DNA from: Anisakis pegreffii
Taxonomy: Eukaryota > Nematoda > Chromadorea > Rhabditida > Anisakidae
Length of the DNA: 64,000 nucleotides
NCBI GenBank assembly: GCA_035041965.1
Contig: JAPYMA010001327.1
Coordinates: 18,140 to 82,139, forward strand
Direction of reading: 5' to 3'
Each line of letters begins with the position of its first letter. The first letter of the stretch is position 1. Under the pieces are notes generated by a model. That model saw only the letters and a program-made list of their open reading frames with translations, was not told the DNA's origin and made no database searches. Made by a program: the position numbers and the translations under genes. Shown here piece by piece: positions 14,401 through 29,200 of the stretch.

Positions 14401-17400
14401 CTTGCTTTATAATGATGAGTCCAGTGATTCATATCACTCGAATGAGTGCACAGCACATTTTGAATAATCAGTCCAAAATCATGATTGACTTAGGATTTCA
14501 TCATCTACGTAGTATTGATTAAATTCATCCGATCATTGCTTCAATGGCAATAACAGCAAGCGCTCACTAACTGCATTCAAATATCTGCTAGTCACACAGC
14601 CCACCACTCAAACGTATACGATGTTTGTCAATCGTTACAGCCATCCTTGCGTTTATCAACCCGATGAATTATTCACTCGCTTTTAGTTGTTAGTTATATC
14701 CACTCTTAAAATGAATCAAGCAACAAGCAAAGCAACCAACCCTTTGCATTCATAGGTACTAACATCTCACCATTGAGCGTTTGTGCTCAGCTCAGCTCAA
14801 TACTGAAACAACGCCATTGCGATCATCTACATTCAACAACTAACAGCGTAGTATGCTTGTAAGCAGCATCTCCAAGACTAGCAACAAACTATTGGCGTGC
14901 TACGAGAGCCTGCCTCAAAGAGCGGGACAGGAGCCGATCGACCGGATTGCCTGCCTGCCTGTCGAGCCAAGCAGAGCCATAAATGTTAGAGCTAACGCTG
15001 TGTATGCTACGTCTAATCCCTCATCGTATTTTCAACTCACGGTTTCGAGCCTCCTTCTTTAACAAATCGTTCCGCACTCACAGCCGCGATAAACATCCAG
15101 CGTCTTTTTCCATTTGGCTATGTGAAGTGCCTTCCTTCCTTCCCCAGATATCTACCTTCTGATTAGTCGATGCTGAATCCCGAAACTGTAATCAAAGAAA
15201 TTGCCACTTCACATCCATCTATCTGTTAATTAATGCACAGTGTTGTGATTAGATCACGTAACACCAATACGCCTATCGATTCTGATCAGGCATTGAACGT
15301 GTTTTTATTACGTCTTTCTTTTCGTTCCGTTGTGATTATTATTGTTGTTTACAATCAGTCGTAATATGTCTTCTTATAATATCTTGCGTCAGATGAACGA
15401 ACTGTAATCAAAAGCAACGCGATGAATGAGATTGATAGTTGTTGATCTAAATAAATGAGAACAACAACAAACTAATTTGCCTTATTCGATACTATTATTT
15501 CATATCTGCGATGAGCTAATCATATCTTCCACAGCTAATCACAAAGCAAGTTCAAACAACGCAAATTAGTACACACCCTAAATGTTTTATTGAATGCGTT
15601 CGCTCGCTCGCTATTTGTTAATATTCGACTGTTCTGAGTTGGAGTCGTGCGTTTGCACTGTTTTGTTCACTAGTTGCTGCTCACCACCATATACGGCCGG
15701 TCGACCAGTTAGTATTATCATCAGTGTAATCTTTATCATCGCTGTTATTGCATCATCACTATTATTGGAGCGATCTAATTCGATTGATTGATTGAGTGAT
15801 TGATTGGTTGATTGATTGATTGACTGATTGATTGATGTTTAATGATCTCTAAACGAACGAACGAACGAATACAGTAGCAGCAATAGCATTTGTGAATTGT
15901 CGAGAACAGGAGAGAACAAGAGTTCATTTGATTCGGATTGAAATTGCTTCACTCGCACCTGTTGTGTTCGTTGAGAAGCGCTCTGGATCGGCATGTGAAT
16001 GCTGCAGCAGCCTCTCGCTCAGTAATGTCGTTGCTCAAACAGATGCTCAACTTGGCGTCGACGTCTTTTCTGATGCATGAAAGAGCAGCTATCTCGAGCA
16101 CACTGCTCGTTTCACCCCAACAGTTATTCTTTCGCCGTTATCGTTCCATGACCAATTCCAATTCGTTTATTCTTCTGATATTACTCTTTTTACACGCTCA
16201 GTTAGCGTCGTCAATCACATCTACAGTCAAATTGCCTTTTAATGTAATTCTCGTATTACCTGAAAAAGAATCGAATAATGATAAATTTGGCATCACAATG
16301 GACAAGGCAAAGCCCGTTGTTGAAATTAGTGTTGAAGATGTGGTTAAAGCTGGCTGGATGCCTCGAAAGTTCATTAACTTTACGTACCATGACTCAAGGT
16401 ATTGGGAGGATGCGATTCTAGCCGAGCGTTGGGCAACGGTTGGAGTGGTTGATGCATATTGCGCAGGGCGTTTGGATGCAATCTTGGGATTCGCAGATAG
16501 TTACAGCTTAGCCACAGTAGCGAAAGTTAGCGCTGGCTTTGGGAATGGTGTGCCAGTGATTACTACCGCAGGCATGACATCTATGTTGGGAGCTCAAAAG
16601 ACATACCCATTCTTGACACGTATGCAGGGCAGTTATCGACAAATGGCTGATAGTATCTACAAATTGATAGCATATAAAGGTGAAGAGAAGATAGCCAAGT
16701 CGCATTCTACAATCGGCTATCAGAACTTGATTTTTATGTATCATGACAAACGACGAGCCATCAATCGACCGCAGGTGTCCACTGGTGAGCAAGTGGGCGA
16801 AGATCTATCAAGTCACTGCTACTTTTCGTTATATGCTATCAAGATGTTCTTCACCGAGAAGAGTCTTTTCTTCAAGGAGGCATGGAAAATTCAGACACCA
16901 TCACTGGCATTCGACGAGGAGATTCAGCGAACTACTGAAGAAGTTAAGAGCTGGCTGAAAATTGTTTCCGAGTTAGCAAATGGTATGTTTAATTGATTAT
17001 TCGGTCAGCTTTTATTCTTGTCGAATTTTGGTTACTATTATCATACCTAATTAGTACTTTCACCAACTAGTTCTGCGTTGCATGCTTTCGCATTTATTGT
17101 CTTCGATGCAGTCCAATTTTACGATTGCAGAAATGAGTTAGAAATATCTGTGTTATGCTCTGCTGCATCATAGCAACTTGATGTTGTTATCAGATCACGT
17201 GAAGCTTTTTTTCAAGTTTTCTTTTGATCTCTGTCGTCGCTTCTGTCCAAATTTGTATTCCTTGCGCAACTGATTGAATCCCACTGAACAGGTGTGAATT
17301 GCGAGTACTTTTGACTGCGATGAGCTGAATACAACTATTCTCATTTTGCTGGCCGAATTGTATTTTAAAAGACAGCTCGACTTGTTGGTGTCTTCCTTTA

Positions 17401-20400
17401 CCAATTTTTATTTTTGCTTTGAATGCGTCGACATTATACAGCTATGAATTATGATCAAATTGAAAGTCTGCTACTCATTAGCGCATTAGCAGGCGTCGCA
17501 TCCTCAGAAAGTGCTGATTGTTTTAGGTAGTAGTCGTCAGCTGCATTTAGCCGCAGTGTGCAGAGAATCGCATTAAATTCGTATAATCCGACTCGTTCTT
17601 AAGATTATTTTCTTTCTTAATACACCTGTTCACGTATATTTCCTTATCACTCATCTTGTCCACTTCTACTCGCCACAGTGAACAGCCAGAGTTGAGCACT
17701 CAAATCCAATTTCAAGCACTGTGAACTAGTCGCAAAATGCTTTCATCAAATGACACCACAATACAATCTATTGCGATATAGCCAAGCCGCTAAAGACTTG
17801 ATCAGTGCTACAAATGGACGTTATTTTGAATAAATTTTCGTTTTTGGTTATCTGTATGTAGCTTCAAAGCAGTATACCATTGTTTACATCGATAATCTAA
17901 TCAGAACTAATGCGATTAAATTCAACGACACATACAACTATGCGTTTCGATAGCAAATATTCATTTCGTCATTCAACCATTTTCACTTGACATTTTCCCA
18001 TCACCTGCAATCTATGATTAGGCGAGTTAGGTCAGGAAACCATTTAAGCAGCAATCTTTCACACCAATTTTCATCTTAAGGGTGCCGAAATCCGAAAATC
18101 TCGCATTATGACGCTTTATGTAAAAAACACAAGTTCACCCAGTGACTTTTCGAATTTTGGAGCGAACTTGAACAGAAGTTGTTTTTTGAAAAGCGGGATC
18201 TTAGAGACTTCGAAACTTGGCAGAAGTGTCTCTCTAATAAAGGTGTGAAAATATGAATGAGATGAAAGAGTGGTTTGCCTTCACCGCTTGCAATTTGAGT
18301 TCGATGGTTAGGGTTATGGGTTGAGGTTTGTGACGCAGAAAGGTCGGATAACAGTAATGATGAAGAATAGTAATAATAATATGCACTCAAACCTTGATTC
18401 AATGAACATTGATCTGATGCATTTTGGATATAGTGTACGAAATCTGTAGCAGCCGAATCTACGCCGAATTAATTTTTTTCATTTCGAAATTGCTAAATAC
18501 AACAGTAAAATTAGAGTTCTCAGTGATTCTGTTCCACTTCAAATGGAATTAATGATAATTCTAGTAAATGTATCAGTCATCGATATATTATGCCAGTCGC
18601 GATATATTCTCTCTGTTTCATCATTATCACTGGTGAACAATATATTCACCTTTCGTTTCAATGGACAATCGGCTTTATTGCGCCGAGCTCCCTCTATTAA
18701 CCCGTTAAATTGAGAGGGGGAATGTTATGGGTATGCTTATTAAAATTCAACACTGCAAGTGTTCTTGAATTTCACGGAGAGTGACACTCTAAAAAACGAA
18801 TGATGAATCTCTAGTTCGAGATCTTCAGGCCATTTGTTACCTATTTGTTCGTTGCATAAGAGGATAATTATTCGTTGGCATAATTCATTTATATGATGAT
18901 GTATGTATGCAGGTTTTTGTTCGCATTCAATATTTCTCTTCAATCTAATCGTGAAAAGTGTTCGTGAGGTTATTGATCATAATAGTGACAAGCTATCGAA
19001 GAACACTGCATCCTATTAATTTTAATCAGGGCAAACACGGCTGCTATTGTTGGTTCACATAAGAGTTGATGACCTTCGTATGACTCACCTTTTTCAAAAT
19101 CCAATTGCACCCAACTTTTGTGGCATAAACTCTCCTCCGCTTAGGCATATTTAACGTAACTTTTTCAGTGACACTCCCATTCAGATTTTGAGCAGTTGTT
19201 CGTGTTCATTGTCAATTGCAAACCGTTGGCATCGATCATTTTTTCAGAGTTGTTGCTCTTTAAGTACACGATTCGTTGTTCTGCAGAAAGGTGGTTAAGC
19301 CGAAAATGCAGTGGATAGATGGCGTTCGCATGACTTCATCTCATTGCAAGAGCGGTTCAGATGTTTATTTATAGTTGTAATGAACCCATATGAGCCACCT
19401 GAATAAGTACTTAGTGTGATTTGATTTCTTCTGTTAGATGTAAAAGTCATATTGATTCGCTTTTTTGCAAGCATTATAAAGCTCTTCAGTTATTGCGCTA
19501 AAAGGTGGACATTAAATTTGAAAAGTTAAACCAACTATTTTGTCTCATTTTTTTGAGGGGGGGGGGGAGGAGCTTAGGCCGAGGTTCATCTGGGGTCACG
19601 GCCGTGAAGAGGAGTAATATCTTTCTTCGCATCGTTTTCATGCAACATTAAACTGTAACAATATACTGAATAAATTAAGGGTAGACGAGTGTAATCATCG
19701 ATTATTTAACTATTTGTTTTGTGAAACACTTATTTTTTGGTCATTCGTAAAGTTTATACAAGCAAACTACGCATGAAATGCGTTTACTAGGCTTAATATT
19801 ACTGCCACAAATAAGTAGTTGTGGATTTGAGGTAATAGATATGGAAGTTTATTTGAATGTGAACATGATTTTACTCTTATTCTACTTTTCGGAGAGTGAT
19901 ATGCACAAAAGATTAGTTGCTACCAACCATTCAGTGCGATCGCTTGTGCACTTTGATTGTCGTCAGAATGAATGTGATGTGCTCAATCGTTATGTAAGCT
20001 ATTCGCACGCATCGCAGGTTGTGGTCAGAGATGTGTTGTTTTGAATAAGCAGCGAAACGTTGTCGTTGATGAGTCGTCATATGATGCTAATATTCTTTGA
20101 ATAAGTTGAGTGGATGCTCTTCATCGAATGTTTTCGGGTGGCTGAAGATGCTGACGCATAAAAATAGTACTTTTGATCATTTCGAATCTTCTCTCTCCCT
20201 CTCAGAAAAGGGTATCAGTAAAGGAGAAACAAAATAACTAACAATGCACCTTATTCCTTCCTTTTGTCTCATTATAAGTTTCCACTAATCGAGCGTCAGA
20301 GATTGCTTCTAATCTTTCAGACTAAATGACTTTCGTTCACAAACAAAATACTCGTTGGTTAGCCAAATTTCTGAAAAGTATCATCGATATGCTCGATTGG

Positions 20401-23400
20401 AGTTATGAAAACAGTTGCACGATAACAATCCTTGTTCCATTCCAATATCTGAACAAAAATCAAAACTTTATTCGTCTTCTCCTAATGAGTAATAATCACA
20501 ATGTATCCTTTCTATCATCTTACAGTTAGTGCAATGTTGACAGTGAGGAAAAAAGGCTTGAATCACTTATGCAAAGGTTGTGTATATATGGTATTGTAAT
20601 TGACAACACATTGAATTAATTCATTCATCCACACGTTGTTTCATATAAATAGTGTTCGTCGGGGAACGGGGTCCCCATCGGGGATCCCGGCGGGGAGCGC
20701 TCCCCCTCCGCAATTTGCTCCCCGACTTTTTTGCGGGGATCCCCCTGTGCAATTTACTCCCCGCGCAATTTGCTCCCCGACTTTTTTGCGGGGACCCCCC
20801 TCCCCGTCCACATTCGTCCCCCGTCGGGGAGGACGGGGAGCGCGAACATTTAATTGAAAATGGTGAAAGACCGCTGCAACACTTTCAATATTGTCTTGTT
20901 TTTTGTTTTGAAATGTGAGTATAAGGTGCACTTGAAAGAAAACTACTTAAAAAAAGAAGAAAAATCTTTAAAAAATTGAAATTTTGTTTAAAAAATTGAG
21001 CTGAAATGCTCCCGTCCTCCCCGTTAGGGAACGCGGGGAGCGGTCATTCTCCGACGAGGTCCCCACCCCCGCGCAATTTGCTTCCCGGCTTTTTAGCCGG
21101 GACCCCTCCCCCGTCTAATTTACTCCCCGCGGGGAACCCCCCCGCGCAATTTGCTCCACGACTTTTTCGCGAGACTCCCCCCCGTCCAATTTTCTCCCCG
21201 CGGGGACCCTCCCCCGTGTGAAAAATTGCTCCCTGACGAACATTACATATAAACGCTCAAATTGTTGGACTGTTCTAGAATAGCAAATATGCAGCATTTA
21301 GATATAGTTACAGTTGTTGGTGTTTTTCGTCGTATTCGCATTTCATTTCATCTCATCAACAGTTCCAACTATCCATATGCTTATTTGTGGTATTATAGAT
21401 ACAGTATTGAAACAACATACTGCATTTGTTTGCTATGCTAGCCATATTTGTTTTAGCCGAAAAAGTCTTTGTGATTGAGCACCAGCTAAATTTCTTACCA
21501 TCCATCATCATTGCTCGATATCCAGCAAATGCAGTTATTTATCGCCCATTTTCGCAACATCTAATCGATACCTGGACCCTTTTTTCATCCGCTTCAAGCG
21601 AATCATGTTTACATGTTCTTCGCCAGTCGCGATCTCTCTTTATCTTGTGTAATTTTCATCCAACTTACGCACCCTACTTTCGACGAACTCATGAGTTTTT
21701 TGATATTCATTGTTACTTCTTGTTGCATTCCTTCATTACAAGTTCTTTCTGTAACTGCTACTATGCCTATTGATCTCTTCTCTAACATGCGGATCGGTCG
21801 TCAACGAGACGATTTTGTTTTTGATTCAGTCAGATGTGCTATTGCAAGAAATACATTGAGACATATACATTCATATAATACGTCCTGTTCAATATCAGCT
21901 TCCGATTTTGGCAGATAAAAGTAGTATTTCAGAACTGTTTTTTACACAGAAAACATCGATAGTCTCCGTTTCTCATGGAATAACATCATTTTCGTTAAAA
22001 TTCCAAAATAAAATTTATAAATTTGCTTAAAAAATCTACCTGCATAATGTAGTGTAAAGTGTAATTTCGAAATGCATGAAGTGTACTTATAGGGTGTTCG
22101 GTAAACAACATTCTTTGATCCAGTGTGTAATACCATTTTGCATAATTTCCGGCCTTTTTTTGAGGTGTACCGATCGATGTATAATTTCGTGCTGTATGAG
22201 AGGGATTTAGCATATCACACTGTAGTTACGTCGCAGTTCACTTCGTTGCAAAGTTCACTTTATGTAATTGTTAAATTTTGTTTTGGAAGTTGTGTGAAAG
22301 TGAGGCCGTTTGATGAGAAATGAAGTTTCCTATGCGAAAAATAGGCAAAGAAAACTACCTCCTTAATCGAAATTCGGAAGCTACTGTTGAACAAGATTCA
22401 TTAGAAATATGTTTGCACCTGAAATAAAAATTTCAGATTACTTTTTCCAAAAAGTACGATTATGAAATGAAAAATGAAAGTCTTTTCTCAGGTCTGTATC
22501 AAAAAAATGTATTAGAAACCAAGGTCCTTTTCAGTGTAGAAATTTTTGTTAGACAGTTTCATTATTACTTTTTTGTGGGATAGTTTCATTATTTTGTTAG
22601 ACAGTTTGTTACTGGCTGATTACAGATTTCATGCTCAATAATGCGATGATTATTCCATTCCGCCTGTTCATTGAGCTTCCTTTCTTTATGTTATGCGTGT
22701 CTGTGCAGTGCATCACTATTGGTACATCTCTTAAACTCAGTCAACTTAACCGTCATAATCAGCTTTCTATTCTATATCTGCATACCACTAATCGTCAAAT
22801 TTAAGTATTTTGTTGAATTGATGTTCGAAAAGGCAGGCAAATTCGTTACATAGTGCCGTTGGTCGTTTTCTTGTGACATGCATCTCCCTTCACTTCATAG
22901 ACTAGACGAAATGGCTTGCTTCAATTTGATTCGTTCCTTGCATTTCGTTTCTTCTACTCTCCTCTCATTCCAGTGAACATCTGATGTTCCCCGCCGCCTC
23001 CCGTTTAGTTCAGTCAATTTGGTTGTTGCTTGATTTGCCGCTGTTTTTGTGGAGAGCATTCCTAAAGTATTCATCCATTTTTCTATTTCAGTTCTGCAAT
23101 TCGGATTACATTTTATCATTATTCCTACAGAGAGACCACAATTGTACGTTCTAATCTTCGTTGTTGTATTAATGTTTCCCAATCTCTCATCTGAATCAAT
23201 CGACTTATCCATCACCATTCCTGATAATGATGATGAATGCTGAATAGCATCGTACCACTGATCCTCGATCTCATTTATCGTTTGTTTGCACAATATTAAA
23301 TAGGCTTGTATGTGATTATATTTACTATTGCTGATCCTTACCTCGAACGGAACCAGGGAAGCATGTATTCTGAAGGAAATGGACTGAAATTGAGATGGGT

Positions 23401-24521
23401 CAGCTCATTGCCGAGTTAATTTCGTTTCGTTCGATTCAGCCTACAAAAGACAACACAGCACATTCTTATGCAAGGCTGTATTGCTTACCGCACACGTATG
23501 CGGTGGGTGCAGTACCGTTACATGCTAATGTTTAGTGCTGCTCTTCTTTCATCAGCTCTATTAGCGAATGCAACAACTCCTTCAACTGCACTTCTTTTTC
23601 CTATCGATATTGTTGTCGGTTTACCACTTCATGAAGGTAGCACTCTGCGAAATCCGTTTCGGTTGACTATTGCGAAAAGTCAGCCAGTTTTTGATGTAGC
23701 TGTGGGAGATATTTATTTTACGCATCGACTATTGCCTGAGGACAGCCTTCGTATTACATATGTGGATACAAATCTTAGCGACGCGATCGGTCCACAGCGC
23801 ATCATCGAACGGTATTGTGCACGCAGTGTGGATGCAGTAATGGGCATCAGTTATGTGTATGCACTGGCACCCGTCGCGCGCATGTCACAGTTCTGGCAGA
23901 ACGGCGTGCCGGTCTTCACGACGTCAGCAATGGTCGATGAGTTGGGCAACAAGGAGCACTACCCACTATTGACTCGCCTTATGGGCACCTACAAGACTGT
24001 TGCACAGCTTGTGCTTATCTTGGTTAATCGTCTCTATTGGCGTCGTTTCCACTTCTTTTTTCACGACGAAGCTGCGAGACGTAATGTGCTTGGTCGGTCG
24101 GAATGCTTTTTTTCGTTGAATGCAATCAAGAATGTCTTCAATAATGAGCCTAATATTGTTTGGACTGTGGAAATGTTCAGTGAAACAATTACTGAACCCG
24201 AAAAGTACCGAGAAATGCTCAAGAAAGCTTCTATGCAAACCAATAGTAAGTGCAAACTCAAACTTGCAAGTTTCTTTTATGCGTGTCTTTAATTGCGCGG
24301 GGAGGGAGCGATCCCCGCGTTTCCCGTCTGGGACCCCGTTCCCCGACGAACACTACATCTAACTGTGAGCAAATGGTAATGCAATTATAGACAAACTACG
24401 ATTCACATGCGTGAACTTCGCTTGCTTTATGCAGACATTTTCCTGCGTTATCCAGACAGCGCTTTCACGGCTGTGATGCGGCTCTCTCTTCTTATATGCA
24501 CTAAATGGGGCTTTGAAATCG

Positions 24522-24619
<98 letters not shown>

Positions 24620-26228
24620 ATCAACAAATCTATGTATGGTGTAAAATCTCACGAATGTAGCTACTGATCATGCTCCACTTGGAATTGTGCAATATAAAAT
24701 GGATCAATTTATAGTAACAATTCAGCAACATGAAAAGAAACCAACAATAAATATGCAGTATAATGCCGAATGTATGCCATCTCAACTTATTCCCCGTCCC
24801 GGAAAAACAATTAAAGGTTGAATGTAACTCAGCTGATATATTCGGAGTTATATCATGTCATTCGTTATTAACATAAAAAACAACAGTAAAATTAAAAATA
24901 GCTACAATGAATCAGCGGTAAACGCCAATGATGCATCAGTGTCATTCGTTCTAATATTGATGTTTTCTCCTGCTTTTGCCTTCAGAACTCGAATACTAAT
25001 CATCATTTGAGTAAGAATTTTCTACTGGCAGGGTATAAGAAAAGAAAAAACAAATTGGATGTAGGTAATAGTTTATGATTTGAACCAGTCCTTATATTCT
25101 CATGATTTTATTTTTTCCCATTATTACGCTCCTTATTCCGATAGGTGATCTGCTTAAAAAATTTGGAATTTTGACCGGGATCAGTAATATATTGTGCAGT
25201 TAGGTTATGTCGCCGATCACAATTCTGTCTGCATATTTTACAAAACAGCCCCCTGGAGAGGAGAGTAAATAAGTCTGCAGTAATCACTGCTGTAGTGACA
25301 TTCGATCATGAAGAGGAACACGTGTGAAGAGCTCAATCGACAAGCCGTAGCATTGTCGATGTAACGATGGCAGTTTTAGTCCAAGTGTTTTGGCTAATGT
25401 TGTTTATCCCAGCTTGATAATTTTGTTTCTGCTAGATATCCGTTAGAAAATGGAGAAAAACTGGAAATAATGATTCTTGAGGGGTTCAACTATCAAGAAC
25501 AGAAAGATATGCCACTGATAGTTCAGTTCCCTACGTGCTGAGCCACAACGGTCGTATGTTTTGATCTTCATGACAGAATTTTGTCACAACAGCTATATGT
25601 AGAAACCGTCAACTTATTTGCATTTGACGGTACTAACTCCAAGCAACCGTTCTAGCTTCATTGATCAAGCACCAATGTCGCTCAGTTGCTTTTAGTCCTG
25701 AACTGCAAAGGTGTCCGTATTTCTTGGAATCATCATGTTTTGAAACACACTTCTGGGAAGTTTCATTGTGAATGGTGGATTCTGAAAGATTGATGTAATG
25801 GGCACCCTACAATCAAAACATGAGTATCTCTGAGACCGTTCTCTTGAATTGTTTCAAACAGCATTGTGAAACATGACTCTTTCATTTTCTTAAATCCACT
25901 TGTTATACCTGCGTTTCGCAAAGTGCTCACTGAATGATGTTTTATCTAATAGTGGGAAGGGATCCATGTTCTTTTCAGAGTGATTAATAAGAAACTTTGA
26001 TCGTTGCTTTTCTTCAACATTAACCGTAATAGTAAATTACAATAATGATCATGTATCTGCAAAAGTGATCTTTCATTTCGTGATAACACCGGTTATGGTG
26101 TGCTCAGAATTATATCTAGTTTCCTGCTTTTGTTTATCTTTTGTTTCGACTTCTGTCTCTAACCAAAATTTCAAACTTTATACTATTAAATTGAATTGTA
26201 TGGCGTAATCTGTTCAGTTTCGAATTTA

Positions 26229-26285
<57 letters not shown>

Positions 26286-29200
26286 GCATTGAAAGGACTC
26301 ATTAAAATGCTGAACTGGTATGATGAGTGACATTAAGAATGTTGCATATGGTTATTATATACTGGACGCAGATTGCTGCCCAATGATGCATCTGCGCATT
26401 AAAAGAGGTTTTATCTGTTTAGGATTGTTAGAAATGTAATGTTGTTATTTCATGCAACCAACATTCAGTTATGGTAATGTAAGTGAAGGACAGTTGTTTT
26501 GAGGATTATTCGCTGAAATCTTTGTATTCAATATTTTTGATCCAAATTGTGTGCAGTGAAGCACTGCAACGCAACGAGGTTTTTATTGATATCTGTTTTT
26601 ATTCTCCGCTTGAATTGCTATATTCCATTTTATTTTACTGCAGCTTTCCTCACAAAATTGGTATTCCATTCAGAGCACAAGCGTCACTGAATTATAATGA
26701 TACCTTATACTCCGGGCGAATTAAAGAACATTCACCTACACCGCGTCAACATTGCTGAACCTTGTCGTAATTATATGTTGTATGATCTGTCTGATATTTT
26801 GGAATTTCAGTCATACGAATATGTTCTTTGATCGCGACTGATAGTGGCTCGATAGTACTCAGTATTTTATATATGCATAGAATTTGCAAAGCCTTTCGTG
26901 AATACCATTAACTTTTTTTGCAACAGATAAATTGTCCGTTTAAATCTCTCCCTTCAAGTCGTAAATATTTTGTCTTACCGCGTCGTTTTTTTCTGTCATT
27001 GATATATTGCTCACCTTAATCTATTTTTCATGCGATTGAACGCACTTCAAAATGTTGTTTATTACCTCATGGTATTGTGCACGGTATGTGTAATGGAATG
27101 ATCAGCTTAACTGTTTGTGGCTGAAGTACAGATTCTGTTGCATCGATATTGTGCACAAATTTTGTATCATAATGTAACAATAAAATTTTGTATTCTAGCC
27201 AAGACACCCGAAACATCACCCTTTGAGGTTTTGAATTTTTGGTTCACTTCAAATTTTATCGCAGTGTCCTTTTCCATCACCTGTTATCTTTCAAATACAT
27301 TTTCTGTTTCGGTTGCAGGCAGTTTTTGCCCTCGAGTATTCCGTAACAATGTGGCACTCCGTCACAGTGTAATAATTCCACAAATAGATATGCTATTATT
27401 TTTTCTGGTAGTTGTTGTGAGCAGAAAGTGTGATGAGTGGGTAGGGTTTGAGTTGCATCAGTGATCAGGTATGTCCTCGGTAATGATGACAACAACAGAC
27501 AGCAGGAGTCGGTGCAAAGGTTCCGATTAAATCATTGACGATGATCTGCTGAAAGTTCGGTAGTTGGCGGCCCGCCGAAAAGGAATTCCTTAATTCAGCG
27601 TAAGAGGCTCTGTGCACTGGCAGTGTCACGAAAATTTCGGAGATCCGCTGACATTCACTGAAAATTTGTGCTGGTTGTTGATTGCCGAAATTAATTTTGA
27701 TGATTCGGTGCGGGGTCCTTTGATATGTTCTGCAGACATTTCATCTTCGCCAATCTTTATCTTCACATTCGATGCGGAATCCTCCGAACCAAATTCTGAG
27801 CATTCGCCAGCATCAATTGTAGCGCATTCGCTAACTATACACATATGTCCATGAGTCCATTTGCACGAGCTACTTAACAGCGCGAAAACATGATATTGCC
27901 TGTTCATATTTCATTATAGAATCCGTCCTGACTTTCTGAAATGTTTATTAAGCAATTTCTTATTGAACAAGAAACTTCACTTAACGTCTGTATTTGAACG
28001 ATAATGTGTTAAATGCCAAAAAGTTTGGATTCAGATTTTGGAATAGATTCTGAAACTTGTGTCTGGGTATGTTGTTGTTCGATAAAAAACTTTTAACTCA
28101 GCAATCATTGGGGACTCGAAAGATCGAACCGTTGCTTGTCCGTTCTAAAACTCACTTATGCCGAAAGCATGCTAAAAGGACGCGATAAAGATTTCTGTGC
28201 GTGAGCATATAACTAAAACTGCATTTGATTAGGGGTGCTTTTGCAATATTTGATCGTTTTTGTTTGCTTGCCTTATTAGGCTTCATTCATGATATTGAAT
28301 GATTTTTTTTCTGTTTAGGCACTCGTAAAGAATAATTCTGATACGAGGGTTCATTGTGGTTCTGTAATAAACATCATGATGTTGCTCCCGCAATAAAAAT
28401 AAGCATAAATTCATGCTTTTTCAGAAGAACGAGATGAAAAACGATTTAATAATTACTTGAAAAGCGCTGCGAATAGTTAATAAAACAAAAGTTTTTCTTC
28501 GATCTGTTCTCGTGAAAGCCGCGGAAGAGAAATTTCGAAATAAAATATTGTCGCTCCTTCCTGAAAAAATTCTCTGCTGTATTTTTGAGCTATGTTATTC
28601 AACTGATTCTCACGGAGTTTTCAATTATTCGTTTAACGAATTCGAACTTCTGAGATCATTGCAAATGAATAAACAACTGATCTACATTGACTACATATTG
28701 GATATTGAAATTCAATTTCGTATGGTAAACTCACAGTAACTGAAAGTTTTTTCAGTGATAATACTATGTGCCTCTCCGGATACTGTACGAGAAATTATGC
28801 TAGCTGCATATGATTTGGGAATGGCAACCTCCGGTGAATATGTCTTCATTAATATCGATGTATCAACAGGGTATCAGTTGCAATCATTTGGGCTTAGATA
28901 TATGACATAGTTGAAGTTGATCCTTTTTTAGTGGAAATTAATGTGTTTGATTGGTATGTCTCAGATGAGTTGCTTTCCGTGGTTGATTTATTCATAATCG
29001 ATCAGTTGTTTCATGCTCATTTACATCAGGGAAGGGCTCATCGAAGATACCTTTAAATAGCACCTTTCACTGCTTTTTTTAAAATTACGTCTTCTTCACC
29101 CGTATCATTTAGATCACATGCTGAAAAACCATGGATTCGTGCCAATGAGACAAATTCACCTGAAAACGAGAAAGCGAAACACGCGTATCGTGCTCTCAAG

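Noticed and set aside
20636..21221. Pro/Arg-rich ORFs on both strands
   Set aside because: They lie inside the GC-rich MITE and exist only because stops are rare in GC-rich sequence.
22895..23293. 132-codon minus-strand ORF upstream of first exon C
   Set aside because: No domain and no splice context; it may overlap the promoter of exon C.
1626..24245. Three separate tandem cyclase genes
   Set aside because: Only the distal-lobe exon is repeated. No transmembrane, kinase or cyclase exon lies between the copies, so alternative first exons explain the layout better. Decayed gene duplicates remain a weaker option.
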